DNA of 64,000 bases from Lactobacillaceae bacterium AF64-9pH9TA (lineage in GTDB: Bacteria > Bacillota > Bacilli > Lactobacillales > Lactobacillaceae), in assembly GCA_027681045.1 (NCBI GenBank), contig JAQDCK010000007.1, forward strand, positions 32,335 through 96,334, read 5' to 3'. How positions within the stretch are numbered: position 1 is the stretch's first letter; every line of letters starts with the position of its first letter. The notes beneath the pieces were generated by a model, which saw only the letters and a program-made list of their open reading frames with translations, ran no database searches and had not been told where the DNA came from. Position numbers and translations under genes: made by a program. This document shows positions 18,066 to 25,863 of the stretch, piece after piece.

Positions 18066-19259
18066 ATGCAAAAGTTAACCAAATCTTTCGTGACTGCCCT
18101 GTCACTGGCAATGGCCACATTATCCGTAATTCCTCAGTCAGCTCCAATCCAGGCTGCTAGCGCTAAGGCCAAAAGCAAAACCAGCACGGAATACAAGAAC
18201 GGCAGCTACACGGTAATGGTCACTGTAGAAAATCTGGGCAACAACATTGATGTCCCTTCCAACTTTTTCCCTTCAGCCACAGTAACGATCAAAAACCACA
18301 AAATTGCTTCCGTATCGATTGATGTAGATGACATTGACGACGAAGGCGAATACTACGTCCAAGTCAATGATGAAGTAGCGATCGGTGACCAAAAGACCTT
18401 AACCTTCGGCGGCTCTGTCTACAAGAACGGCCTGCAAGACGCAAGCATTAATATCAACGGTGATCCGTCATACTGCAATATCACTTTCGGTGACCTGCCA
18501 AGTTCAGCCTATGAGACGGTTACTGAGACTTCCGCTACTGTTAAAAAAGTCGTCAAACGGACCGCGGCTGTTTACGACAGAAATGGCAAAAAGACTAAGA
18601 ACAAGGCCCTCAAGGCTGGCAAGACCGTTACTACTTACGGGACTTTAACCCGAGGAAGCGTCAAGTACTACAAGATCTCCAAGACTGCTAACAAGTATGT
18701 TCAGTCTGCCGACGTCGACGGCCGCTACATTACCTTGAAAAATACGGCTACTGTTTACACCCAGAGCCTGGAAAAGACCGGAACCAGCTGTAAGAAGGGC
18801 AAGAAGGTCTACGCCTACGCTTACGCCATCTTGAACGGGGAAAAGTACTACAAGCTGGGCACTGACCAGTACATCAGCGCTTTGAGCGCCGACGGCCGCT
18901 ACATTAGGGTCATGCATGGCTCTGCCGTTTACAGCAAGAACTTAAAGAAGACCACTTCTTCTGTGGCTGAAGGCAAGAAGATACTGACTTTTGGCCGGAC
19001 GACGATAAAGAATAAGAAGTACTACCAAACCGGCTACAACTCCTTTATCTCCGCTTCCAACGTTGACGGGACGACCCGGACTTTGAAGAAGAATGCCTAC
19101 ATCTACAAGAAGTCCAAGGGCAAGGCTGTCCGCTACAAGAAGTACGTCCTGAAGAAGAACAGCAAGTGCAAGACTTACGGCGGCGCCGTAACGATCAAGG
19201 GCAAGAAGTACTACATCATCTCAGTTGACCAATACGTAGTTAAGTCCAACTTCCGCTAA
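18066..19259 (+). CDS. Secreted cell-surface protein with SLAP-like repeats
   Basis: A 397-residue exported protein. The signal peptide runs MQKLTKSFVTALSLAMATLS to about APIQAA; GGGAGG lies 12 bases before the ATG. After it comes a roughly 110-residue beta-rich domain (NGSYTVMVTV ... SATVTIKNHKIASVSI). Four repeats of about 55-60 residues follow, each with a xAxVYxxx segment, a GKxxxxxG turn, KYYKI/KYYxxG and a YIxxxxVDG end; this is the pattern of SLAP domains that hold lactobacillar S-layer and surface proteins to the wall. It is rich in Lys and Tyr. No LPXTG. Ligand unknown. Confidence 0.8.
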   Translation: MQKLTKSFVTALSLAMATLSVIPQSAPIQAASAKAKSKTSTEYKNGSYTVMVTVENLGNNIDVPSNFFPSATVTIKNHKIASVSIDVDDIDDEGEYYVQVNDEVAIGDQKTLTFGGSVYKNGLQDASININGDPSYCNITFGDLPSSAYETVTETSATVKKVVKRTAAVYDRNGKKTKNKALKAGKTVTTYGTLTRGSVKYYKISKTANKYVQSADVDGRYITLKNTATVYTQSLEKTGTSCKKGKKVYAYAYAILNGEKYYKLGTDQYISALSADGRYIRVMHGSAVYSKNLKKTTSSVAEGKKILTFGRTTIKNKKYYQTGYNSFISASNVDGTTRTLKKNAYIYKKSKGKAVRYKKYVLKKNSKCKTYGGAVTIKGKKYYIISVDQYVVKSNFR

Positions 19260-19277
19260 GACAAAACTAGTTGATAG

Positions 19278-19318
19278 AACTAAAGTGCAGATCCTTTTAG
19301 GACCTGCATTTTAGTTTT
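19278..19318 (+). terminator. Terminator after the SLAP-repeat gene
   Basis: An imperfect stem around GTGCAGATCC / GGACCTGCAT, extended by AACTAAA / TTTAGTT, ends in five Ts. Confidence 0.75.
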
Positions 19319-19435
19319 TCTTTAGCAATTCCACAGCATTTTTTAGCAAGCAGTTCATCAAATAGCCACGCTTGCCGGTTATCCTTACAGTACAAGTTCA
19401 GAATAACTTGCGACTAAGCAAAGGAGGCAAAAACT

Positions 19436-19552
19436 ATGCTGAAACTGTTCACCCAATTACTCACGATTTCATTGGCCCTGTTTGCTTTTAACCCCTACAG
19501 ACGGTCCCGCCGTCAACTGGCAGTAATTCCTGCCCACCAGCGGCATAATTAA
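19436..19552 (+). CDS. Putative 38-residue small membrane-type peptide
   Basis: A short ORF starting MLKLFTQLLTISLALFAF and ending in a basic tail (NPYRRSRRQ ... HQRHN). The first 18 residues would form one hydrophobic helix; the tail has five Arg and two His. Its AAAGGAGG sits seven bases before the ATG, stronger than at most genes here. A perfect 6-bp inverted repeat (19393-19398 / 19405-19410) lies just upstream and a strong bidirectional hairpin (19688-19707) closes the locus. The layout recalls type I toxin or membrane-peptide loci, but no family is recognised and translation is unproven. Confidence 0.5.
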   Translation: MLKLFTQLLTISLALFAFNPYRRSRRQLAVIPAHQRHN

Positions 19553-19682
19553 GAATTCGTGACACTTCCCTTTTTCCCTTGAATTTGAATTCTATCTAAT
19601 TGCTGGTACACCGCTTTAACCAGCATTGCATTACATTAATTTTCTTATTTTTTCACAACACACAAACCTCCATCTCGATGGC

Positions 19683-19713
19683 AAAAAGCCCTGGCAATCG
19701 CCAGGGCTTTTTT
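19683..19713. terminator. Strong bidirectional terminator
   Basis: A perfect 8-bp GC stem GCCCTGGC / GCCAGGGC (19688-19695, 19700-19707), loop AATC, flanked by five As and six Ts. Confidence 0.85.
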
Positions 19714-19844
19714 GCATATTTTTAACCCTTTTGCCTTGCTTGCGGGTAAAAATGAGCCAATAATATCATTTATAGAGACTTTGTAAAATTCACGAAAAGT
19801 CAATTTTGATTTAACTTTAACTGCATTTAGAAAGCAGGTGCATC

Positions 19845-20792
19845 ATGTCTTCACTTAGTCAAAAACTGGCCAGTCTTTTCCTAATCGACAGCACTGGCGA
19901 TTTTACTGAAAACCTCCGCCTTTTGGACCAGTACCAGCCAGGTGGTCTTCTCCTCTTTGCCAAAGATCTGGCGGGCCTAAGCGAAAAAGCTGTTAAAGAG
20001 CGGATAGCGATTTACCGGCAGGCCCGGCCGGGTTTGCTGCTCGCCATTGACCAGGAAGGCGGCTTAGTCAGCCGCTTGTCCGCCCTTTACCCAAACCGGT
20101 CTTACCCCAGCCAGGCAGAACTTTTGAAAAAGGGGGCTGACTTTTTCTTAGCAGAAAGCCAAAAGACAGCTTTGGAATTAAAATATTTAGGCATCAACTT
20201 AAACTTTGCTCCGGTGGCTGATCTTGCGCTTGCAGGGTCCAGCTTCATCTACAGCCGGACCCTGCAAGCAGGAGCTGAGGAAACCGGGCCGGCAATCGCG
20301 GCCTTTATCAAGCTCTACCGGCAGCTGGGAGTCGCCTCCTGCGCCAAGCATTTTCCTGGCTACGGGGATGCCGGCGACACCCACCAGGCTCCGGCTAAAG
20401 ACCTCAGAAGCCTTAAGGAAGCCCAGCTGGATCTTTTACCTTTTAAAGCAGCGATCGCGGCGGGCGTGCCGACTATCATGGTGGCCCATTTGGAAGTTGC
20501 CTGCTATAGCCCTGGCCCTGCCTCCCTCTCCCCGGAAATCTACCGCCTGCTCAAGGAGGACCTTCATTATTCCGGCGTGGCCATCACCGACGACTTAGCC
20601 ATGGCGGCAGCGCGAGGAAGCAGCTGCCCGGAGCTTTTAGCCTTAAAGGCCGGGGCCGACCTCCTTTTAGGCGGCAAATTGGAAAACTTGCCAATTTTGG
20701 AAGCAGCCCTAGAAAGCGGTGAATTGCCAAAAGAGCGGATCAAAGACGCCCTGGTCCGGGTCCAGACCCTTCAGGACGATTATTCCCTTTAA
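19845..20792 (+). CDS. nagZ: GH3 beta-N-acetylhexosaminidase (NagZ-like)
   Basis: A cytoplasmic glycoside hydrolase family 3 enzyme of 315 residues without signal peptide, fitting a NagZ-type role in removing GlcNAc from muropeptides. LLAIDQEGGLVSRL, NFAPVADLAL, KHFPGYGDAGDTHQAP (which contains the Asp-His dyad that replaces a general acid in NagZ) and ITDDLAMAA (nucleophile Asp) are all in order. The second domain of larger GH3 enzymes is absent. A perfect 13-bp inverted repeat lies inside the gene (20228-20269). No recycling genes are adjacent, so the muropeptide role is inferred from the family. Confidence 0.87.
   Translation: MSSLSQKLASLFLIDSTGDFTENLRLLDQYQPGGLLLFAKDLAGLSEKAVKERIAIYRQARPGLLLAIDQEGGLVSRLSALYPNRSYPSQAELLKKGADFFLAESQKTALELKYLGINLNFAPVADLALAGSSFIYSRTLQAGAEETGPAIAAFIKLYRQLGVASCAKHFPGYGDAGDTHQAPAKDLRSLKEAQLDLLPFKAAIAAGVPTIMVAHLEVACYSPGPASLSPEIYRLLKEDLHYSGVAITDDLAMAAARGSSCPELLALKAGADLLLGGKLENLPILEAALESGELPKERIKDALVRVQTLQDDYSL
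20228..20269. repeat. Perfect inverted repeat inside nagZ
   Basis: GCTTGCAGGGTCC (20228-20240) and GGACCCTGCAAGC (20257-20269), 13-bp arms, 16-base loop, entirely within the coding sequence. Confidence 0.85.
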
Positions 20793-20841
20793 GCTTTTAA
20801 AAAGCTCTATAATATTTCAGAATTAACCAGCAATCAACGGC

Positions 20842-20873
20842 AAAAAAGGCAGATCCGGAGATCTGCCTTTTTA
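20842..20873. terminator. Bidirectional terminator between nagZ and a serine hydrolase gene
   Basis: Stem GGCAGATC / GATCTGCC with loop CGGA, flanked by six As and five Ts, between convergent genes. Confidence 0.85.
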
Positions 20874-20921
20874 TCTTGCAATTTTATTGCCTATTTCTAC
20901 TTTGTTTCTTTGTTACTTGGT

Positions 20922-22040
20922 TTAAGTCTTAGAGAAGGTAGCAAACATGATCTCTTTCAAGATCTGGTAGCCAACGTCCTTGACCTTGTTTTCACCAAAG
21001 CTGCGCTGGTTGAGAAGCAGGATAATCCCGTTCTTGTTGTCAGCTGTCAGCTGGAAGTAAGCAGCATAGTGGGCGCCGCCAATTGCCCCATAGGCCAGCT
21101 TGACCTTTTCCCCTTTCTTGAGGTAAACCCCGCCGCTGTAGCGGTTAACCTTGCTCTTAAGGTGGGTCAGCTTGTGAAAGGCACTCGGCGACAGGAACTG
21201 CCCTGTCCCCAAAGCTTCTTGGATAAGATAGTAGTCGCTGGCTGTCGTCAGCATGTTCCCGGCCCCAACCAGCTGAGACAACCGTGTCTTTTCCAAAGTT
21301 GCCGCCTGCTGGTAGTTCTTGCCATGCCTATAGGCGTAAGATACGGCCAGCATCTTATTCTTAGGTAGCTGGCTGCTTACATAAGTTGACTTGAGGCCCA
21401 GCCGCTGGACCACCCGCTTCTTAAAGTTCCAGGCATATGACTTATGGCTCACCTTCTTGATGATGCCTGCCAGCAAAACATAGTTGACGTCGCTGTAGTG
21501 GTAGCTCCCCACCTTGTCCTGTGGCAATTGGTTGGCCCGGGTCACAATCCAGTTTACTGCCTGGTCTTCACTGTAATTGATGCGGCGGTCGGCTTCGACT
21601 TCCGGAATCTGCAAGCCTGAAGTGTGGGAAAGCAAGTTGCCCACGCTGATTTTCTCGGCGTTCCTTAAAGCCGGGTACCAGCGGGAGATCTTCGTGTTTT
21701 GACTAAAAGCATTTGAGCTCCCCTTCTTTTCTTCCATCAGCTGCATGATCATGGCCCCGGTAACTTCCTTTTGCATGGAAGCGGCCGGATAGACGACCCG
21801 GCTGGCCCCGTTCTTGACCTTCTTCTTAGCATTAGCCAATCCGTAGTTAACGACCTGGACATGCCCGTTTTGCACTATAGCCACGCTGCCGGTCACATGC
21901 TTCTTCTTAAAAAGCTTCTCGACAAAAACGTGCATATCGGCCGCCGTTACCAGATCAGGGGCCGTTTCTTCCGGACAAACCGCCAAAGCAGCCACTAAGA
22001 TAAGCAGGGCAACGATTAATTTCTTACCTTTTTTGAACAA
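20922..22040 (-). CDS. Exported serine hydrolase, beta-lactamase/class C PBP-like (copy 1)
   Basis: A 372-residue extracytoplasmic serine hydrolase of the beta-lactamase family. It has an N-terminal signal/anchor (KKLIVALLILVAALAV), the S-x-x-K motif SMQK (S88-K91), VGNLLSHTSGL, and the tyrosine motif in HYSDVNYVLLAGII. The third active-site region is less clear (AYGAIGGAHY). Translation starts at TTG, 11 bases after AGGAGG. Such proteins can be D,D-peptidases, D-amino-acid esterases or enzymatically altered receptors. It is a tandem paralogue of the next gene. Confidence 0.82.
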   Translation of the reverse strand: MFKKGKKLIVALLILVAALAVCPEETAPDLVTAADMHVFVEKLFKKKHVTGSVAIVQNGHVQVVNYGLANAKKKVKNGASRVVYPAASMQKEVTGAMIMQLMEEKKGSSNAFSQNTKISRWYPALRNAEKISVGNLLSHTSGLQIPEVEADRRINYSEDQAVNWIVTRANQLPQDKVGSYHYSDVNYVLLAGIIKKVSHKSYAWNFKKRVVQRLGLKSTYVSSQLPKNKMLAVSYAYRHGKNYQQAATLEKTRLSQLVGAGNMLTTASDYYLIQEALGTGQFLSPSAFHKLTHLKSKVNRYSGGVYLKKGEKVKLAYGAIGGAHYAAYFQLTADNKNGIILLLNQRSFGENKVKDVGYQILKEIMFATFSKT

Positions 22041-22140
22041 GTCTGCTTTTCCCTCCTAGAATACATATGAACATTATAAGTCCTTTTCCAGGGAAAAGGG
22101 GAAAACTTATTATACTTTGAAAAAAATTAAAAAATACTCA

Positions 22141-23268
22141 CTAATTCAAACTGAAGGTTCCCCGCCGGATCTTTTGCAAGAGGCCAAAGGCCAGGCCCTT
22201 GAGCTGCTGGTCAGTCTGGCTGCGCTCATTGACGAACATGATGATCCCGTTTCTGTTGTCTGCCGTCAGCTGGACGTAAGTCCCGTAATGCTCACCCCTA
22301 ATCGAGCCAAAGGCAGACTTGACCTTGCCGCCCCGCTTCATGTACATGCCGCCGCTATAGGTGGTCTTTCTGGCCTTAAGGTGGGTTAGGTATTTAAAGT
22401 CGCTTTGGTTCAAAATTGCCCCGTTCTGTAAGGCCAGCATGATCTCATAATATTCAATTGGCGTGGTGCACATATTGCCGGCACCTGGGATCTGGGAAGC
22501 TACGGACTTAGGCAGGGAAACTGGTCTTTGGTACTTTTTCTGCCAAAGGCAGACATAAGAGACCGCTTGGCTCCGGGTCCAAGGGATGTCCTGTCTGAGG
22601 CTGGTGTGGGCTAAACCCAGCGGCTGAACGATCCGGTGCTTGAAGTTGTAGGCGTAGGAGTGGCCGGTCAATTTGCGGATAATGCCCACCAGCAAGATGC
22701 AGTTGGCATTGTTGTAGTGAAAACTACCCGTCTGATACTGCCAGCTGCCGTTGATCTTCTGGCTCACCCAGTTGATGGCCTTGTTTTCTGACAGATTCTT
22801 GCGCCGGTTGCTTTCTGAGCCTGGCGCCCGGTAGCCGCTGGTGTGGGTCAAAAGGTTGCCAACTGTTACATAGCGGGCGTTCTTCAGCTTGGGATACCAG
22901 CGGGAAATCTTAGTGTACTGGCTGAATTTGTTCTTGGTATGCTTCTTTTCATTCATGATCTGCACCAGCATGGCCCCGGTCACTACCTTTTGCAACGAAG
23001 CTGCTGGATAGGTTATGTTGTAAGACCCGTTCTTCATCCGCCGGCCATACCAGGCATAGCCGTAGTTGACCGTCTTGACGCTCCCGTTTTGGACCAAAAG
23101 AACTGACCCGGCCAGGTGGTTGTCCCTCATTACCCGGTTGACGTCGCTCTTGGTCGCTTCCGCCTGGACCGTAGCTGGCGCCAAAGCCGGAAGCAGGAGG
23201 CTGGCAGCTAAAGCCAGCTTGCCGGCAGTTTTCGCGGATTTTTTCAAAAAGAAATCTTTAAAAATCAA
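22141..23268 (-). CDS. Exported serine hydrolase, beta-lactamase/class C PBP-like (copy 2)
   Basis: Paralogue of the downstream gene over the whole length (for example KISRWYP, VGNLLTHTSG, QLTADNRNGIIM match KISRWYP, VGNLLSHTSG, QLTADNKNGIIL). I place the start at the TTG at 23268, with AAAGGG about nine bases upstream; this gives a clean signal peptide (KTAGKLALAASLLLPALA ... VQA) and 375 residues, like the paralogue. Motifs SLQK and FHYNNANCILLVGII supply the S-x-x-K and Y-x-N positions. Each gene has its own leader. Substrate unknown; a cell-wall role is likely from family and export. Confidence 0.82.
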   Translation of the reverse strand: MIFKDFFLKKSAKTAGKLALAASLLLPALAPATVQAEATKSDVNRVMRDNHLAGSVLLVQNGSVKTVNYGYAWYGRRMKNGSYNITYPAASLQKVVTGAMLVQIMNEKKHTKNKFSQYTKISRWYPKLKNARYVTVGNLLTHTSGYRAPGSESNRRKNLSENKAINWVSQKINGSWQYQTGSFHYNNANCILLVGIIRKLTGHSYAYNFKHRIVQPLGLAHTSLRQDIPWTRSQAVSYVCLWQKKYQRPVSLPKSVASQIPGAGNMCTTPIEYYEIMLALQNGAILNQSDFKYLTHLKARKTTYSGGMYMKRGGKVKSAFGSIRGEHYGTYVQLTADNRNGIIMFVNERSQTDQQLKGLAFGLLQKIRRGTFSLN

Positions 23269-23376
23269 TTTATTCTTCCCTTTCTCATCATAAGCATAAC
23301 TACAAATTATGTTAGACCTAACATTTATTAAAAACAAGGGAAGCTGTGTTACGTTTTAATTACAGGATTTTTCCAC

Positions 23377-23411
23377 GAAAAAAGACTACTGGAAATAACC
23401 AGCAGTCTTTT
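23377..23411 (-). terminator. Terminator of the HU gene
   Basis: The minus-strand stem AAAGACTGCTGG / CCAGTAGTCTTT (one mismatch) with a six-base loop runs into a T-rich tail. Confidence 0.75.
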
Positions 23412-23425
23412 AGAAGTGGTCAAGC

Positions 23426-23698
23426 TTACTTAACGGCATCCTTCAGGGCCTTGCCTGGCTTGAAGGCTGGAACCTTGCTTGCAGGGATTTCGATTTCAGC
23501 GCCAGTTTGCGGGTTGCGGCCCTTCCGAGCAGCGCGTTCACGAACTTCAAAAGTCCCAAAGCCGATCAATTGTACCTTTTCGCCCTTAGCAAGTGCTTCT
23601 TCGATTGATGCAAACAAAGCGTCAACGATTTGCGCAGATTCCTTCTTGCTGAATTCAGTCTTTTCACTTACAACTGAGACAAGTTCAGTCTTGTTCAT
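23426..23698 (-). CDS. hup: DNA-binding protein HU
   Basis: Major nucleoid protein, 90 residues, full length. [42 protein letters not shown] and the beta-arm to [19 protein letters not shown] are textbook HU. It is monocistronic, with its own terminator and an extended -10 promoter. In many Firmicutes HU lies next to der/engA; here the neighbouring side has been rearranged. Confidence 0.98.
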   Translation of the reverse strand: MNKTELVSVVSEKTEFSKKESAQIVDALFASIEEALAKGEKVQLIGFGTFEVRERAARKGRNPQTGAEIEIPASKVPAFKPGKALKDAVK

Positions 23699-23759
23699 CT
23701 TGTTTCCTCATCTTTCTATTAAAAGGCCCAGCAATATGCCGAAGCTTATTCATATGCTT

Positions 23760-23767
23760 AATTATAG
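23760..23767 (-). promoter_or_regulatory. Extended -10 of the HU promoter
   Basis: The minus strand carries TGCTATAAT (TATAAT at 23761-23766) about 60 bases before the HU ATG. A -35 at 17 bp is weak (CTGTTG), so the TG extension probably matters. Confidence 0.55.
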
Positions 23768-23851
23768 CAAAACTTTGCCGCCGCAACAGCATTTCTCTGA
23801 AATAGCTTACGGAAAATGCCAAAATTATAAAAGCGTTTTAGAAGAATCCAT

Positions 23852-24004
23852 CTATTTCACTGGCACGCAGTGCTTGTCGTTGATCGCCTTGACCTTGTCT
23901 ACCCGCCGACGATACTTTTCTTCCATCAAATGATCCGTGTTCAGCCAGGCCTTGATTTCGTTCTTCAAGCGGGTACCCGCGTGGTGGAAAGTTCCATATT
24001 TGAT
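23852..24004 (-). pseudogene. Unrecognised 3' gene fragment (50 codons)
   Basis: An open stretch reading KYGTFHHAGTRLKNEIKAW and ending DKVKAINDKHCVPVK, stop TAG. It uses the GC-rich codons of the native genome, has no start codon or binding site, and is cut at its 5' side by a stop exactly where the AT-rich Nudix DNA begins. It therefore looks like the C-terminal remnant of a resident gene interrupted by an insertion. I do not recognise the family. Confidence 0.5.
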
Positions 24005-24020
24005 TCATTCATAATTAATG

Positions 24021-24449
24021 CTAAATAAGCTCAAACAAATATGGAACAATTTTTTCTCCAGCCAAATCTTCAAGTGACGAAATCCACTTATAATTTTTAT
24101 GCTCTTCTGGATCAAGCAAAATTTGATTATTAACTTTATCTTTTGGGATTTCTCCATCCACTAAGTTTGCTTCATATACTAGTCTAGTAAATACCGCTTT
24201 TTTCTCAAAATCATAATTACTATCCTCATGAATTATTTTCTCGATATTTACTTTTAAATTCGCTTCCTCTAACGTTTCTCGTAGTGCCCCCTCACGAGGT
24301 GTTTCCCCTTCTTCAACGCTGCCACCTGGAATGTCCCAATAAGAAGGATACACATTGTCTTTCCCTCTCTTAATGTCAGTCCTTTGAATAACCAAATATT
24401 TTCCATCATTTTTTATTAACGCATGTGCAATCAGTTTTACAGTCATCAT
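24021..24449 (-). CDS. Nudix hydrolase, probably horizontally acquired
   Basis: A 142-residue Nudix enzyme, MutT-like. The Nudix box GGSVEEGETPREGALRETLEEANL fits GX5EX7REUXEEXG. An aromatic-rich segment YPSYWDIPG precedes it. AAAGGA lies about four to seven bases before a double ATG (24449, 24446). The gene is strongly AT-rich with A/T-ending codons, unlike almost every neighbour, and sits between a gene fragment and a broken IS30 transposase, so recent transfer is likely. Substrate unknown. Confidence 0.85.
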   Translation of the reverse strand: MMTVKLIAHALIKNDGKYLVIQRTDIKRGKDNVYPSYWDIPGGSVEEGETPREGALRETLEEANLKVNIEKIIHEDSNYDFEKKAVFTRLVYEANLVDGEIPKDKVNNQILLDPEEHKNYKWISSLEDLAGEKIVPYLFELI

Positions 24450-24577
24450 TTATTCCTTTCTCGGGTATTAGAATCACTATTACAAATCCAGTATTAGTCT
24501 GTTCTATAATTATGCTCTTTTTGATGCCAATTGCAAGAATAAATTGAACACTTACCATAACATCTGGTAGATTTTGA

Positions 24578-25505
24578 CTATCTACGCCGGTAAATGCGGT
24601 CGAGTTCGGCGTCAAAGTACTCTTCTAGAGTCTTGGAGTTTAAGATCTTCCAAGGAAGAAAGTTGCACCATACCTCGATCTTAGCAATATCTTCCACACT
24701 GTACTCTCCCTTGGGAATATAGCGTCTGATAAGCCCGTTGTGCCGTTCTACGCTGCCTTTATCACAGGATGTATAAGGATGAGCGTAATACACAAGAGTC
24801 TTGGAGACTTGCTCAAGATCGGATAGATCTGCGAACTCAGATCCGTTGTCGGTTGTGATAGACTTAAAGATTCGATTCCATTTGGATCCGTAGTACTCTC
24901 GAAGCTTATCAAATGCCTTCATAACGCTAGCTGATGTCTTATCCTCGATCTTGATCATGAAGAACTGACGCGTCTTTCGTTCGCACAAAGTAAGCAACAT
25001 ATCATCGTCCTTAGTCTTGTGTCCAAGAACCAGATCGCATTCCCAGTGACCAAAGTCCTTACGACTTTCTACGTTCATCGATGCTTCGTCCCAGGATACG
25101 CTTGTTTACACAGGCACGACGAGTCTTAGTATTGCGCTTGACCTTCTCTGGAAGATCACCGTTCTTGATATCCATTAGGCCCAAGTCAACGTAGTTATAC
25201 AGAGTTTTGGTTGATACGACCTGATCCTTCTGGAAGATTCCCTTGGCCAAAGCATAACCTACGCAAGCATCAAGAGACCAGCCTTGATTATGGAAGCAGT
25301 GGGAAACATAGTCGATGAACTTATGTCTGCGAGGAAACAAGCTCTTGCGGCTGCATTCGCTTCTATGTAGTTCGTAAGTGCTTTGCCCTTCGACAGCTTT
25401 ATACCGCTTCACATTGCCGGTATACACGGATACTGTGCCTCTTTTGAGCTCATATTCCAAGTGGTATTTTTGTAAGTAAAGCATTAGTTTGACAAGTAGA
25501 GAGAA
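24578..25505 (-). pseudogene. IS30-family transposase, frameshifted and N-terminally truncated
   Basis: Two overlapping frames together make an IS30-type transposase. The upstream part (to 25059) has the IS30 region STYELHRSECSRKS ... GWSLDACVGYALAKG ... VSTKTLYNYVDLGLM ... RILGRSIDER and stops. The downstream part (from 25078, +1 frame) continues with ESRKDFGHWECDLVLGH and holds all three catalytic acids: D in HWECD, D in ITTDNGSEF, E in SVERHNG. The N-terminal helix-turn-helix expected ahead of YLQKYHLEYELKRG is missing; a TAA at 25506-25508 ends the open frame. No clear terminal inverted repeats were found. Programmed frameshifting is possible for the junction but not for the missing N-terminus. 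Confidence 0.85.
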
Positions 25506-25697
25506 TTAATAAATGACGACACGCGACAAATTGCTGGCAGAGAACTGGATAAAGAAAAAATCCGCTATTACATCATGCAGGACTTTCTCTATCTGAAGGA
25601 CTATGCGGCTGGCAACGTCCACCTAATTGACATCTTCGTCGCCTACTCCCGCTATGAAGCCGACTTCTGGCAGCTGGGCTGGGAGCAGAAGCAGTAG
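25503..25697 (+). pseudogene. tenA (thiaminase II) remnant with internal deletion
   Basis: The reading frame gives QIAGRELDKEKIRYYIMQDF followed by LYLKDYA, the N-terminal TenA region around its active-site YxxQDxxYL. It then passes directly into HLIDIFVAYSRYEADFWQLG and a stop, the C-terminal TenA motif (YE..FW..aW). The central 130 or so residues, including the catalytic Cys region, are absent. There is no start codon and the 5' end abuts the truncated transposase. TenA hydrolyses aminopyrimidines in thiamine salvage; this copy cannot work. Confidence 0.7.
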
Positions 25698-25797
25698 TCC
25701 AAAAATATTGCAGTAAATATTGCAGTTTTTTCTTAGGGAAATTTTTAGTTAGAGGCCAAAAGGCCCCTTTTTTAGGCAAAAAGTTAAAAAAGCAAAC

Positions 25798-25832
25798 AAA
25801 AAACGCGCCTGTGGATGTCCACAAACGCGTTC
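25798..25832 (-). terminator. Terminator of rplJ-rplL
   Basis: The minus-strand stem ACGCGTTTGTGG / CCACAGGCGCGT (12 bp, one mismatch), loop ACAT, is followed by six Ts. Confidence 0.85.
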
Positions 25833-25863
25833 TTCGTTAATAATTAATGCCCGAAGGCCGTAA

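Larger units (their letters stand above)
19321..19844. other. Intergenic stretch holding the small-peptide locus and a bidirectional terminator
   Basis: Apart from the 38-residue ORF, this AT-rich stretch holds its leader hairpin, about 130 bp of unassigned sequence after it, the hairpin at 19683-19713, and the upstream region of the GH3 gene, in which no clear -35/-10 pair was found. The segment 19668-19674 (ACCTCC) is complementary to the peptide gene's Shine-Dalgarno and could pair with it in one transcript (inference). Confidence 0.5.

Noticed and set aside
24530..25510. Terminal inverted repeats of an IS30 element
   Set aside because: Ends read inward share only ACTT-type short matches; no convincing pair of 20-30 bp repeats or a target duplication could be identified.
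25698..25760. CRISPR-like direct repeat (AATATTGCAG twice)
   Set aside because: Only two short copies, 12 bp apart; no spacer series. No CRISPR array was seen anywhere in the window.
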